Below are positions 19,931 through 32,220 of a DNA stretch of 64,000 bases, in pieces. Position numbers and translations under genes: made by a program. Source of the DNA: Nilaparvata lugens (Eukaryota > Arthropoda > Insecta > Hemiptera > Delphacidae); assembly GCF_014356525.2 (NCBI RefSeq), contig NW_024092868.1, positions 1-64,000 of the forward strand, read 5' to 3'. How positions within the stretch are numbered: the first letter of the stretch is position 1; the number at the start of each line of letters is the position of its first letter. The notes under the pieces are model-generated. The model was not told the origin of the DNA. It saw nothing but the letters and a program-made list of their open reading frames with translations, and did not search any database.

Positions 19931-20527
19931 CGAGGGTAAGTCAATTATTAACCGCAATATAGGTGTATTTTTCTTTATGTTCTTTGGACTGTTGATTTGC
20001 ATTGATGATGTATTCTTTGTTCATTTGTGCTTATATCTAGGCTAGTTTCAAACAGCTACTTCAATTCCTTCATCACTGGCTTGCTGTTAATTATGGCAGC
20101 TACACTATTCATTTGCACCAAATAAGAGTTTAACGATTAGTGTGGGATCAACCGTTTTCGTGGTAGGAGAGTGGACAAAATTTATTGAATTTCATTCATA
20201 AACACTCAAACATTTTATACACAAAACAATTTAATAGTAATAAACACTCAGTTATGGTGAAACACTATTCCCGTATAGCACTGAAAGTTTTGATGGATTT
20301 CCCTCCCCTGATACACCTTCCGACCTCGGAAAACGGTTCACTGAACGTTGGTGAAAATGACAAGTGGAGCGGCCATATTCAACTACATGTCAGTGATGAT
20401 GGAATAAAAACAGCAGTTTGAATCTAGCCTAGATATAAGCACAAATAAGCAAAGAATGCATCATTAACAGTGCTACCAACATGAACAGAAATGCACCTAC
20501 ATGGATAATAGTATTGACTTACCCTCG
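19931..20527. mobile_element. Non-autonomous mariner-type element
   Basis: 597 bp with terminal inverted repeats CGAGGGTAAGTCAA and TA on both sides (19929-19930, 20528-20529). Subterminal parts are also inverted (CTAGGCTAG region and ATCTAGCCTAGATATAAGC). The interior has no transposase frame that I recognise. Confidence 0.7.
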
Positions 20528-20607
20528 TACATCCAAATAAAGAAAAGTTATTCATGATTTAAGAAGAGGAAGAGAAAAATCAGAAAAAAGACAAAATTAT
20601 TTTGTAA

Positions 20608-21001
20608 TTGACCGAGCGAAGTGAGGTCTAAGATTCAAGTCGACGGTTTGGCATTTATCTTAATGTTTAAATGTTGCGCATTTACGGCGAAACGCGGTAA
20701 TAGATTTTCATGAAATTTGACAGGTATGTACCTTTTTTAATTTCGCGTCGACGTATATACAAGGTTTTTGGAAATTTTGCATTTCAAGGATAATATGAAA
20801 GGGAAAAGGAGCCTCCTTCATACGCCAATATTAGAGTAAAAATCAGACTATAGAATTATTCATCATAAATCAGCTGACAAGTGATTACACAGATGTGTGG
20901 AGAAGCCAGTCTATTGCTGTATTTCCATAAGGTCTACAGTTTCAATCAGGTACTTGTGGATGAGAATACTGCGTGAGGTCTACTGTTCACAGAACTACTA
21001 G
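20608..21001 (+). mobile_element. Helitron-like repeat H, copy 6
   Basis: Full-length copy; A before TTGACCGAGC, T after CTAG. Confidence 0.7.
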
Positions 21002-21593
21002 TATATCCTTTTACGCAGCACTGATTTTTCTCTTCTTCTTCTTCTTAAATCATGAATAACTTTTTCTTGAATTATTCAAATTTCTCTACATGAATTATTC
21101 ATGTAGTTATTTTGTCTTTTGCTGTAATCTTAACATTTATTTATCGATTGTAAATAACAGTCTTTGTAACCTATATAAAAAGCCTTGGTAAATAAAAACG
21201 ATGAGTAATGATGACATTTTTTAAAATTATTAAATGACTATGAAAAAAGGAATGTACTTCCAATGAAAAACTAATCAATAAACTATGCATATGAAAATAT
21301 ATAATAGAAAACTATTGTTTTAGAATATAGCTTTAGTTAGAAACTTGAGAATGTCATTGCAACCGAGAATTTTTTGTCTTTGGAGAGATAATTTGAAAGG
21401 TACTAGTTTATACATTCCAAAAAAATATTGAGTGGTACTAGAAAATACCGTATATAACTATAATGCATATTATAATAAAAAAATACGTAAATATGTTTTT
21501 GCATTAGCCTTTCAAAGAGTCAGGATATTCGTTTCCATTCAATCTCTAGTTATAATTTGACAAAAATATTGTTTGTAGAACCTTCAACTCTAA
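21002..21593. other. Unannotated spacer
   Basis: AT-rich, nothing recognised. Confidence 0.5.
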
Positions 21594-21737
21594 GGCCCGG
21601 TTGCACCAAAGTCGGTTAAATTTTAATTGTGGTTAATTCCACGAGGACCAATCAGAGGTTTTTTTGAAAAAAGGGCTTCTCTGATTCTCGTGGAATCAAC
21701 CACGATTAAAATTTAACCGGCTTTTGTGCGACCGGCA
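21594..21737. mobile_element. Palindromic MITE (family P), copy 4
   Basis: Starts GGCCCGGTTGCACCAAAG, has inverted arms, and is slightly shorter than the other copies because of a small deletion in the centre. Confidence 0.7.
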
Positions 21738-21814
21738 CTGAATATATAACGAACAGAAATCAGTTCCTTATATCAACATATCAGAATATAAAACAGTTCA
21801 TCATTTAAGGCACG

Positions 21815-21817
21815 TGG

Positions 21818-21856
<39 letters not shown>

Positions 21857-22060
21857 TCATCTCTACTTTGAAAATAATATGAGCTTTCAATTATGTTTCA
21901 AATGAATATATATATACATCATCTCTACTTTGTAAATAATCATCTTTGAAAATAATATGAGCTTACAATTATGTTTCAAATGAAATATAAATATATATAT
22001 ATATTCATTTGAAACATAATTGAAAGCTCATATTATTTTCAAAGTAGAGATGATGCAATC
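21815..22060. repeat. TA microsatellite with flanking inverted repeat
   Basis: A TA run at about 21821-21852. Three copies of a unit with TCATCTCTACTTTG and ATGAGCTT follow, the last in inverse orientation, so the block can fold into a long hairpin. Confidence 0.65.
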
Positions 22061-23027
22061 GATAATTATTTACAAGTCTAGTATTTCAATATAATTCTAC
22101 TATTTTATACACGAAGCATCCTACAATCAAAGTCAAATCAAATAATCAATTTTACATGATGGCTCAAGTGCTTTCACCTAGCCAAACTTATAAACAAAGA
22201 ATTATTTATTCAAAGACCTTTTAAAAAAACTAATATTCTAAACACAATAAAAAACTATTTACTTAGACACTAATCTAACTACAGTATATATTTAAAAAAA
22301 ATTTCTAAAATAACCTTTCTTATTATTATCCTTAGTAGAATATTAATATTTATCTACTAATTTCATAATTTTGTTTGTATTATAAATTTTTACTAATTTT
22401 ATTATAAAAAACTTTAATCCTATATCAGTGAATGAAGTTTGTAAATAGTAATTATAACACGCAATAAGCAACTAATTACTTATACCCCAACACATATAAT
22501 TTATAGTGGGGTGTATATTTATTCATTGAAGTTATCATTTATTCATTGTTGGAACACCGCTGATTTATGTAGTTACATTGCAATACTATATTATCAATAT
22601 TCTAATGTTCCATTCAATCTGGATTGTAATTATAATAAGAAAACAAAGATATAATAAATTTTTAGTGAAATTTGACAATATCTTTGTTTTCTTATCATGG
22701 AGAGATTTCACAACATCACCATCAATTCTACTAATTTTATTAAAGGTGCCTGTCAAGCAGTTCAAGTGGATTGTAATTAATAAGTTTTCATAATATGTGA
22801 AATTTGTTGCATAATTAGCTGGTGTACTGTAATTTATTGTAGATTCGTGTATAGACCGGAATGTATTGTGACTTACTTGAATAAAAAAAATAAATTTGAA
22901 ATAAATAAATAAATTTAAATTTATACACTAATGGAAAAATCGCTTTTTTGGCTCCTGGATTGCCACAGCAAACGGTTTGATCCCTTTTTACCAGTCCACC
23001 AGAATTTACATCAGATCAAACTTGAGT
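22061..23027. other. Unannotated spacer
   Basis: AT-rich; ends with an AAATAAATAAATAAATTT stretch near 22900 that could be a retroelement tail. No gene seen. Confidence 0.45.
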
Positions 23028-24359
23028 CTACCCGAACTTGAATATAATGAATTGATTAGAATCCGAATCGAAAACTATAATTCTCCATTCAGTCACATTA
23101 ATAACCTCAAAGTCATCACTTACGTGCTCGGGGATTCTCAGAGTATACAGTTTGGTAAATCGTTTCCAGTCCAAAATATAAAGACTTTTGTCCGACACAC
23201 TACGAACAACGGCAATATTCTCAAACACTGTGAACAAATTTTTGTCGCGAGAAGGAATTTCTGTTGACCATTCACCAGAAGCAAGAGTCAATATTTTATA
23301 ATAATAGTCATGCCGCCAACCATAAGGAATACCAATTTCTGAAAACACCTGTTCACCTTTTGTTAAACCTTTAACAACTATATAATCATCAAAAACATTT
23401 TTTAGTGATAAATTATAATCGTAAGAATAGATTATGGAAAAATTCTTTTTATCGCGTACTTGGATTTTATGGTTGTGCAAACTAAAAACAATAAATATGA
23501 AATCGCTCTTTTGAATGTGTACTTTCAACAATGCCATCTAGATTAAAAGTATGTTGAAGAGTATTGTTTGCATCATGTTTCAAGTTGTGAATTTCAATCT
23601 CAGTACAATATATTTTTTCAGACTTTTCTAATCGTTCACCTATATAAGATGCTATGATTAGACAACCATCAGATAAGAATCTTAGGTTGTACACAGCGCT
23701 CGTAATTATTTTTTATGTGACTTTTTACACCAACTTTTACAAACCTATCGTTAGAAACAACCGCAATGTGGTTCCTATCCATTGTCAGACTTGTATTTTT
23801 CTACACCTTCGAAATCCTCATCAGTCCGAGAATCATCATGTTTTCCAAAAGTTTCCACTTTTGAACCATTTGATGCTAGTTCGGCATTGTAATGTTTCAG
23901 CACAGCTGAAGGTTCCAACCAAGCTATAGAGTCCCCCACGACAATTACAACACTCATCTCAGAAGAAGTTCGAGGTAACTGATGTAATTTAATTCTCGAG
24001 TTTGAATCAATATTAATTATAGATAAAACTTCTGCGCCTGAGCACCCGGGGTCCTTAAAATACATATTTACAGGGAAGACCTGATCACAAGGATCATTTA
24101 CAGGAACTACTTCAAACTCGTATTCCTTGAACCTCAGGCCAATCTGTATATTCAACCCAATACTGATTGGGGAACAATTGACAGAGTATTTTCCATGTTG
24201 CCAATTATACTTCAGCCGTGCACGTTGTCTCTGTTTAAAGCGTTCGATTGTCCTCCTCCAAAGCTGGCTAACTCCGCAACAATTTTCCAGATCATTTGAC
24301 TGTAGATGGGAGAAAACCATGTCTGTCACTTCTTCAGGAAAAGAAGCAACTACATCCAT
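23028..24359 (-). pseudogene. F-box protein gene, frameshifted
   Basis: The minus strand begins at the ATG at 24359 with an F-box near residues 6-45 (FPEEVTDMVFSHLQSNDLEN, then CCGVSQLWRR). F-box proteins bind Skp1 and present substrates to SCF ubiquitin ligases. The rest resembles the WD/beta-propeller-like C-terminal half of insect F-box proteins, with no named family. The frame moves three times (near 23780, 23695 and 23530), each time by the same one-base step, so the last segment (to the stop at 23028) returns to the original frame. Parts such as DRNHIAVVSNDRFVKVGV continue the protein logically across breaks. This is either a young pseudogene or a real gene with homopolymer sequencing errors. 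Confidence 0.65.
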
Positions 24360-24901
24360 TGTCTTCAAAGCCTTCCTGTCAAGAAAAGATACAACATTAA
24401 AATTATCCTTGAGAACTAATGTAGGTAGATACAACACCGTTATACACACAACAGAATAGTTATTTGTGCAACTAGTGCGCAAAGTGACAGTTTGCTGCAC
24501 CGAAAGAAACGTTTACGCCCGAGCCGTAGGCGAGGGCGGAATGGTTTCTTGAGTGCAGCAGAGGAACTTTGCGCATGTATTTCACATTAAGTTTTTCCTA
24601 CAGTTACCATTGAATATGAAAAGTGGGTAATTATGGGTAAAATTGCCTGAAATCCATCAATGTTTTTCTGTGTAATTTTATTATTGATAAAAACCTTAAT
24701 CCTAAAATCCTAAAGTCCTCGTTGTCCTTGGTTATAATATATAATGAATAATAATTAGCGCGTTGTGCTTCGTTGCACCTCTGCTCACTATAGCAGCCCA
24801 GTCACTGTTACCAACTTCATTTTGATTTGCTGCACTGTTGCTCCATATAACCTACTAAGTATTTTGCGTTGCCATGTTGCAAATCTGGAGTGCAGAAAAG
24901 A
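24360..24901. other. Region upstream of the F-box gene
   Basis: Contains a GCCCGAGCCGTAGGCGAGGG near-palindrome at about 24518-24538. Nothing else recognised. Confidence 0.4.
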
Positions 24902-27443
24902 TTTTTTCGCCACACTTGATGTAATGAGCTGGTTTACGTGCGTCATATGGAGGCCGAAAGTGATTGTTTTCCGACCAGGCCGGTAAAACTTTACAGCCCT
25001 AGGGCTGTAAAATGACCTTGAATAACAGCTGATCGTGTCCGATCTCACAAAAATCATGGAGAGATAATCTCATAATGACTGTAATAATCTATATAATTAT
25101 GTATCGTGAATAGCGGTATTATGTCTATAATAATATATTTTATAAATTACTGTTTCATAATTTAATATTTATTATTGTGTTTTTGATATCAAACAATAGA
25201 ATACGATGATATATCCATAGCCTCAACAATATAATGTTGGCTACATTGTCCATTGTCAGAAAGGTACGTATCGCAAGTCTTTAAAAGTGAAGAATCGAAT
25301 TTGAAATCAAAGTACAATAATTGTATCGATATTTAAAAGTGAGGTAGAGTAATAATTGTTTCTTTTTTATTATCGAATTCCACTTCTTAATGCAATACAA
25401 TCAACAATAATAATAGGAAAATACAGCAGAGATCTAAAGTTTAAGGTAACCTACTGGTGAAACTCAGCCTTGACTAAAAAATTCCTAGTAATTTTTCCGT
25501 AATTCATTATTAAAACTTTTAGATAATTTTTCTTCAATATCAAACCATATAGAGAAAACATTAGGCCCACTCAAGATTGAATCTTCGAATGTTTTCTCTA
25601 TGATTTAACTATTTTCAGAGCAATATTTTGTTGTGAAAATGCCGGCAAACCGGCTTAAAGTTTGCCGCTATAGGCTACACTATATAGTAGCCTACATACG
25701 TTACCTGACTTACAGGCCAGTTCGATCAAAAGGAGCAATGGCCGAGAGTGTAAAGGCGTGTACTCAAAAGCTCTAACTAAGCTCAGTGAATTACAAACAT
25801 GATCTAGGTTCGAACCTCGGTCAGTGACATTTTTTTGTCGATGAATTCGACTTTTATTAGCTATTTTTTATATTAGTTACCGTAATTTAAATTTCAATCA
25901 ATTTTTTAGATATATTTTGAGACAAAACTGTGAAATATGCAATATATTAATTTTTTAATCACATTATTTCACAATAGTAATGAAAATTCTATTCATCATC
26001 TATCCATGAGATATTGCACCAGGCGCAAAGCGCGAGCTATAAAAATTCAAACAATTATTCGAAATATTAATAGTATAAAAATATTGTCACTATTGTAAAT
26101 CATTAATTAGTAATATTGAAATTAATTGACAGTGAAAGTTGTCATAACCAAGATTCAAACTATCAAAATAGGCTGTTTGAATTTTATTTATTTTTTAATT
26201 TCTTATATATTGGGAAGTTTTTTTTTGGAGTGGCGAAAAATAGCGTTCGCACCATGGGCAAAAATGTATTTCCGGCTCTCAATCTTTTCTAGTCCTCGGC
26301 CTACGGCCTCGGACTTAAAAACCGATTTCGAGCTGGAAATATCTCATTTTCGGCCCTAGGTGCGAAATATACTATTCCCGCACTAGAGCGGAAAAGTGAT
26401 TCTTTGCGTTCTGTAATCAGTGCAGCAATGGCCACTTTTCAACGTAACTGTAGGAAATAGTATATTTCGCACCTAGGGCCGAAAATGAGACTTTTCTGGC
26501 TCGAAATCGGTTTTCAAGTCCGAGGCCGTAGGCCGAGGACTAGAAAAGATTGAGAGCCGGAAAAACATTTTTGCCCATGGTGAGAACGTTATTTTTCGCC
26601 ACACAGAAAAATAAACAATATATATATGAAAATAATTTATTGTCTATTATAAGCACTTCCGAAAGCAAAAGTGGAAGGTCATAGCTCTAGCAAATCTGAG
26701 GTAATCTGAATATCAGGAAATTGTCCAAGTATTTTTATTTTTTATTCTGATTTGTCTAAATAACCTAAAAGATTATGTTCAATTATGTAAGAGGTTGAGT
26801 TTAAACTTTTTATTCTTCCAAATGACAATAAGATTATATTATTATAAATGTTTTAATTATTGAATGATAAACACAAATAATGAAAAGTTTTTGATCAGCT
26901 GTTTTAGCACACTTGAAATTGGCCATCTGAATGTCAATGGAAGTTTAGGTTAGAAGTTCTATCCTACTCTGAAAATCGAATTATTGAATAGTTTAAATAA
27001 TATAATATCTTATCTGATTTTATTCATCCAAATAGAATGATAGTATATTATGCAGAATACTTATTGAATTCTAAAAGCATAAAATGTTCGTTATCCACAT
27101 GTTCTGTGATAAACGCGCAGTACTAGGAGGTTTGAGGTTAGATGCTATTATACTCTGAAAATTGAATTTGAATAGTTTATAATATCTCATTTGTATTCAT
27201 TCATCCAAATAAAATGATAGTATCTTATGCCCAAATACTTATTCAATTCTAGAAGCATAAACTTATTCCGTTTCATAAACTATTTTGTAAACACGTTCAC
27301 ATCAAATCAGAATCAGCTGACTTCAAGGTTATTTTACAGCCCTAGGGCAGTAAAAATTTAACCGGCCTGGCCAGAAAACAATCACTTTCGGCCTCCATAT
27401 GACGCACTTAAACCAGCTCATTACATCCAAGTGGGGCGAAAAA
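24902..27443. mobile_element. CCCTAGGG-family element, second location
   Basis: Left end (24902 on) and right end (to 27443) are inverted copies of the same roughly 100-bp terminus as at 6461 and 8112 (CATATGGAGGCCGAAA). Inside are a unit in forward orientation (26452-27345) and a partial inverted unit (26222-26390). About 1.3 kb between them is unrelated. Confidence 0.65.
25729..25830 (+). pseudogene. tRNA-like sequence (Leu/Ser type), probably a pseudogene or SINE head
   Basis: Contains CAATGGCCGAGAGTG with a plausible D arm (GCC/GGC), an anticodon-like loop CTCAAAA, and a T arm around GGTTCGAACC, followed by TTTTTTT. Leu-CAA tRNAs of animals look like this and often carry an intron after the anticodon. 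However, the acceptor stem does not pair and the T stem has mismatches, so I do not call a functional tRNA. Confidence 0.4.
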
Positions 27444-27517
27444 GAAATTTCTTAATTTTAAATTTCTTACTTGAATAAATGCATTTTCTCAATAATTTCC
27501 ATCTGTTTGAGATTGAG

Positions 27518-27678
27518 GTTAAGTGCCGTTTGCAGAGTGCCAGGTTAAACTAAATTATTTCATTTTAAACTGGATTGAATCCATATAAAACTACATTCGT
27601 TATAATGTAGTATATTTTGAGTTTGAGCCACCAGCTGATTAAATTCAGTTTGAGCTTTGACTGTGCAAACGCCCCTAA
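27518..27678. repeat. Short fold-back MITE
   Basis: Inverted ends (TTAAGTGCCGTTTGCAGAG and GACTGTGCAAACGCCCCTAA). A related half lies at 41026-41072. Confidence 0.55.
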
Positions 27679-27682
27679 GTAA

Positions 27683-28093
27683 TTGACCGAGCGAAGTGAG
27701 GTCTAAGATTCAAGTCGACGGTTTGGCATTTCTCTTAATGTTTGAATGTTCAAATGTTTATATGTTTATATGTTGCGCATTTACGGCGAAACGCGGTAAT
27801 AGAATTTCATGAAAATTGCAGGTATGTTCCTTTTGTAATTGCGCGTCGACGTATATACAAGGTTTTTGGAAATTTTGCATTTCAAGGATAATATAAAAGG
27901 AAAAAGGAGCCTCCTTCATACGCCAATAGAGTAAAAATCAGACTATAGAATTATTCATCATAAATCAGCTGACAAGTGATTACACAGATGTGTGGAGAAG
28001 CCAGTATTGCTGTATTTCCATAAGGTCTATAGTTCAATCAGGTACTTGTGGATGAGAATACTGCGTGAGGTCTACTGTTCACAGAACTACTAG
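27683..28093 (+). mobile_element. Helitron-like repeat H, copy 7
   Basis: Full-length copy with a short extra repeat (ATGTTTGAATGTTCAAATG) near its 5' part; A before TTGACCGAGC, T after CTAG. Confidence 0.7.
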
Positions 28094-28229
28094 TATACAG
28101 GGTTGAGCAGAGGAAACGCATGTTTTTCGAAAAGCCAGTACTCGTCAACGGGTGCCCTGGAACGAATGTTGGCAGACGACCCATACTATGCCATCTCAGT
28201 TGCTATGAGCGTTGGAACGTACAACATCG

Positions 28230-28625
28230 TATGTTCGCTGTTAAGCAGTTTTTTTTAGAAACAATGAATCTGTAGTCACAGTGCAACGCTTTTCCGTCAA
28301 TATTTTAGAGTTGGGCGTCGTGGTGCAATGCCCAATCGGAATAATGTACTCCGATGGGTTGCAGCGTTTAGGAGTACTAGTTCTGTGATGAAAAAAAAAC
28401 CACCTGGTCTTCCCAATCCCCGGGAAAGTGTAGTCCGAGTCAGAACGGCAGTTGTTACTAGTCCTAGACAATCGACTCGACGACACTGACTCGGTCTACA
28501 TTTTCAGGAGTACGAACTGAACTGGAAAGACCAGGTGGAATCTTTTTCATCACAGAACTGGTACTCCTAAACGCTGCAGCCCATCGGAGTACAGTATTTC
28601 GATCGGGCATTGCACCTTGTGAATA
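28230..28625 (+). pseudogene. Transposase N-terminal helix-turn-helix remnant, folded back
   Basis: The plus strand encodes NRNNVLRWVAAFRSTSSVMK followed by a Pro-rich PPGLPNPRE and VVRVRTAVVTSPRQSTRRH. This matches the DUF4817-type HTH at the start of many insect Tc1/mariner-like transposases. About 28335-28410 recurs inverted at 28530-28620, so the block forms a hairpin. Frame breaks lie upstream. The DDE domain is missing. Confidence 0.6.
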
Positions 28626-28709
28626 TTATTTATAATTTTATTAGCGTATGGCTTGGATTGTGAGGAGCCTCGTAGTGGAGAAGTACAAATGTTAAATACT
28701 TACACAGTA

Positions 28710-29085
28710 TAGTAAGGTCCACGTTATAATGGCAATGGAAAAAGATAGGAGAACAATGTTGCCGAACCTCTGTTTTGTCAATGCCTTCTATAGACTGTAG
28801 CTGATACAGGTTTATTGATGTAATATCAACTGTTCAATCTCGTGTAAAATAATCATATATATATTTTATCAAGCAAGAAATTATATTTTCAATAATTTCA
28901 TAATACATTTTCATAATTGTGATGAAACAATTTTGTCAATTAATAATCAATTCTACATTGTTAAAGACGATCTGGCAACAGAGTGAAGCAAGAAAGAGAT
29001 AGCGCTATCCGCTTTGTTGAATGATAGACAAGGATAGCAATACCATTGCTAATCAAACACTGCCATTATAACATGGACCTCACTA
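28710..29085. mobile_element. MITE-B, uninterrupted copy
   Basis: 376 bp, terminal repeats TAGTAAGGTCCACG and inverse, TA at 28708-28709 and 29086-29087. Supplies the empty-site reference for the nested copies at 13431 and 16923. Confidence 0.8.
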
Positions 29086-29087
29086 TA

Positions 29088-29530
29088 GTAAACTATTACT
29101 ATACTAAATAAACAGCTTTGTCAACTTACGGTTCCGTAGATTCCGTTTCGCCCCAAAGCGCAATATGTTTCATGTTTTTGCTTTTTGATTGCTCCGAGCC
29201 CGCAACCCTACCGCTCACAACTTGCGACGGGCTCGTCATCACAGTTTAAATCAACAGAGTCACCAACTGCCAAGTCCAATTTTTCAGCCATCTTCACGCC
29301 TTGCCCGTATTATTCCCTGTAAAATGTATTTTTCAATTCAAATATAAACAACAATTGATTGTGAATGAAAAAATAAATCCTTAGAGAGTTTGAGGATTAA
29401 TGAACGGACATGATGTCAGCCCGACTTGACCTTAAAATATAATAATAGACACAATTTAAAGTAAATACTCTACAAGGCGTCTGATAAGTCATTCCCATTT
29501 TTATACAGCTATTATTTCTTTATTAATGAA
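29088..29530. other. Unannotated spacer
   Basis: No gene or repeat recognised. Confidence 0.45.
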
Positions 29531-29894
29531 CCAATTAAGTTAGAACAACATTTGTTAGATAGAGAGCACTCCTTGAGGTTTTGTTCAATACCAATTTCAT
29601 TTGTTTCAGTTTAGAAATGCGCCCTCTCTTGACTGTGGAAGAACGAGCCAAAATAGCAGCTCGTTATAAGGTCTGGGGATCTGTGGTGCGAGTACAAAGT
29701 TGATGGAGGGCTGAACGAGGGATCCATGCAACACTGGATGCAAAAACTGTTGAAAATTGCCATTCCAAATTACTAACAACAGGGAGTGTCGCAGATGCAA
29801 GACGATCAGGAAGACCATCAACGTCAAGGACAGCAGGGAATGTTGACAAAGTTCGTGAGAAGCCCTAGGAAATCACTGCATCAAGGATCTCATA

Positions 29895-30263
29895 GCTTCC
29901 ATGGTTTAAAACTGAGATCTTTCTTAAGAATCGTTGCAACAGAGTAACGTGAAAGACCACTTTCACGTGTTCCTTGACGCAATGATTTCTTAGGGCTCCT
30001 CATGAACATTTCACGAACTCTGTCAACACTCCCTGCTGTCCTTGACGTTGATGGTCTTCCTGATTATCTTGCATCTGCGACACTCCCTGTTGTTAGTAAT
30101 TTGGAATGGCAATTTTCAACAGTTTTTGCATCCAGTATTGCATAGATCCCTCGTTCAGGCCTACACCACCTTTGTACTCGCAACACAGATTTCCAAACCT
30201 TATAACGAGCTGCTATTTTGGCTCGTTCTTCCACAGTCAAGAGAGGGGGCATTTCTAAACTGA
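29895..30263 (-). pseudogene. Transposase N-terminal domain (DUF4817-type HTH), frameshifted
   Basis: The minus strand starts with PPLLTVEERAKIAARYKVW, then DAKTVENCHSKLLTTGSVAD. After a one-base shift near 30065 it continues as RSGRPSTSR, VDRVREMFMRSPKKSLRQ and LSRYSVATILKKDL. These are the two HTH modules at the N-terminus of Tc1/mariner-like transposases. The catalytic DDE part is absent. The sister arm at 29606-29870 carries the same start with stop codons. Confidence 0.65.
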
Positions 30264-30310
30264 AACAAATGAAAATTGTCGTTAAACAAAACCTCAAGGA
30301 GTGCTCTATC

Positions 30311-32176
30311 CAAGGAGCTTTAACAGAGGAGCATGGACTGTCGTCAGGAAAGAATTAGGCCTGTCAAATTGCAATGAGCAAAAGATTGAATTGTCCAATG
30401 GCGATGATGTGATCTCCGATCCGGTAAAAGTAGCATCTTTTCTCAATGATTACTTTTTGGAGTGTAGTACTGAAGGGTTGAGCACTACTAGGTCAAGTAG
30501 TGGGAAGCAATATCTCGAGAAAATTGGTAGGCAACACGGCTTGTTCAGATTTAAAGCTGTTAGTGAGAGTGAGGTAAAAAGGGCTGTCTTAGGTCTAAAA
30601 AATACTGGCTCGTGTGGATGGGATGAGATTTCTTCCAAGGTGGTAAAGCGAGTATGTCCCACTATACTACAACCTTTCACCTACATCATCAATTTGTGTC
30701 TGAAGGAAGGTGTATTCCCACAAAAGCTAAAATTTGCAGTCATTAAACCCATCCATAAAAAGGAAAGTAGAAAAATGTCAAAAACTATCGTCCCATTGCA
30801 TTGTTGTCGACTTTTTCCAAGATTTTTGAAAGAGTAGTATTCCAGCAGATGTCCGCTTACTTGGTGGATGAAAACATTTTCTATAATAGGCAATATGGTT
30901 TTAGAAGAGGAGCGTCGACTAAGTCTGCTGCCTTCGATGTTGTGACCGATTTGTTGAGTGCTCTGGATGGATCGCAGAGGGCTGTGGGAGTCTTCTGTGA
31001 CTTATCCAGGGCTTTCGAGATGGTTGACCACGGTCTCCTTTTGGATAAGTTGAGGTTTTATGGATTTGGTGGTTGTGCAGAGACATTTTTTAGATCCTAC
31101 CTTGAGAGGAGATATCAAGCTGTAAAGAATGATTGTGAGGGCTTTCAGGTATTTTCTACATGGCAGCAGAATGGGCGAGGAGTGCCTCAGGGATCCATAC
31201 TTGGGCCTACTTTGTTTAATATCTTTATCAATGACTTGCCCTACATGTGGATGGTAAATGATATTATATGCTGATGACACAACAATCTTGGTTAAAGGTG
31301 ACAATAATGAGGAAGTCATGGAGAAAGCTAAGATTTCTGTACAACAGATCAACAGGTGGTTCAAAGATAATTCATCAAAGTTAAATATGAGTAAAACCAA
31401 TGTTGTGAAGTTTTCTGCAAGAGGGAATGATAATGATCCACTGGTAGTGGGATGGGACTATCCTGCTTCTGAAAAAAACAAATTTTTAGGGGTGGAACTG
31501 CAGGGGAACTTGAAGTGGGATAGCCACATGGAAAAGCTCCAAAAAAGACTATATCATGCTCTCTTCGCTCTGAGAACTGTAAAGGCAAATTCAAATATTA
31601 CGACAGCTCTAAGGGTCTATCATGGATATTTCGTATCATTGATTAGGTTTAGTATTCTATTTTGGGGTCAGGAAGGAACTATTTGAACACATGCTTCAAA
31701 ATGCAGAAAAAAGCACTTCGGGTTCTTGAGGGATTGAGTCCTTCTTCTTCTGTAACCTATACTCAGGAGACTCCAGCTTCTTTCTGTTCCAGCTATATAT
31801 TTCTTGGAAGTGGTTTCTTTTGTGTTCATAAATTCAGAAATTTTCAATGTCGACCGAATTAATCATGGATACAGAACTCGAGGTAGAAATGCATGTTTGT
31901 TCCAGCTCCCAATTCATAGACTCTCTGCTTGAAAAAGGACCGTATTATTCAGGATTAAAGTTTTATAATTGCAATCCAGAGGATATTAGGTTGTGTGGTG
32001 GTTATAAAGTGTTTTTATCTAAGATAACCAGGGCATTGGTAGATATATGTCCCTATACAATAGAGGAGTGCTGCAACGCATTCTCAGGATCCCGATCCTC
32101 AACTTGACATGTTGCATGCCACTTGAGCCTTGCTCAAAATGTGTGGCTTTACGCAACTAAATTGTAATAATAATAA
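30311..32176 (+). pseudogene. 5'-truncated non-LTR retrotransposon with reverse transcriptase and TAA tail
   Basis: The plus strand, in several frames, encodes RT: KPIHKKES, YGFRRGASTKSA, FCDLSRAFEMVDH (usual motif has Asp where Glu stands), GVPQGSILGPTLFNIFINDL, the catalytic YADDTTIL, KTNVVKFS and FLGVELQGNLKWDSHMEKLQ, then a decayed tail. Frames shift near 30785, 31255 and 31680. The 3' end is TAATAATAATAAT, as in I/Jockey-type elements, and a 6-bp TCTATC repeat flanks it (30305-30310, 32177-32182). Endonuclease and ORF1 are missing. Confidence 0.8.
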
Positions 32177-32220
32177 TCTATCTAACAAATGTAGTTCTAA
32201 CCTAATTGGTTCAATTGTGT

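Larger units (their letters stand above)
29531..32215. mobile_element. Fold-back DNA transposon remnant, right arm split by a retrotransposon
   Basis: The left arm (29531-29870, plus) and right arm (29990-30310 continuing at 32177-32215, minus) are inverted copies. Each carries the start of a transposase with a DUF4817-type HTH. The right arm is interrupted by the non-LTR element at 30311-32176. Confidence 0.65.
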
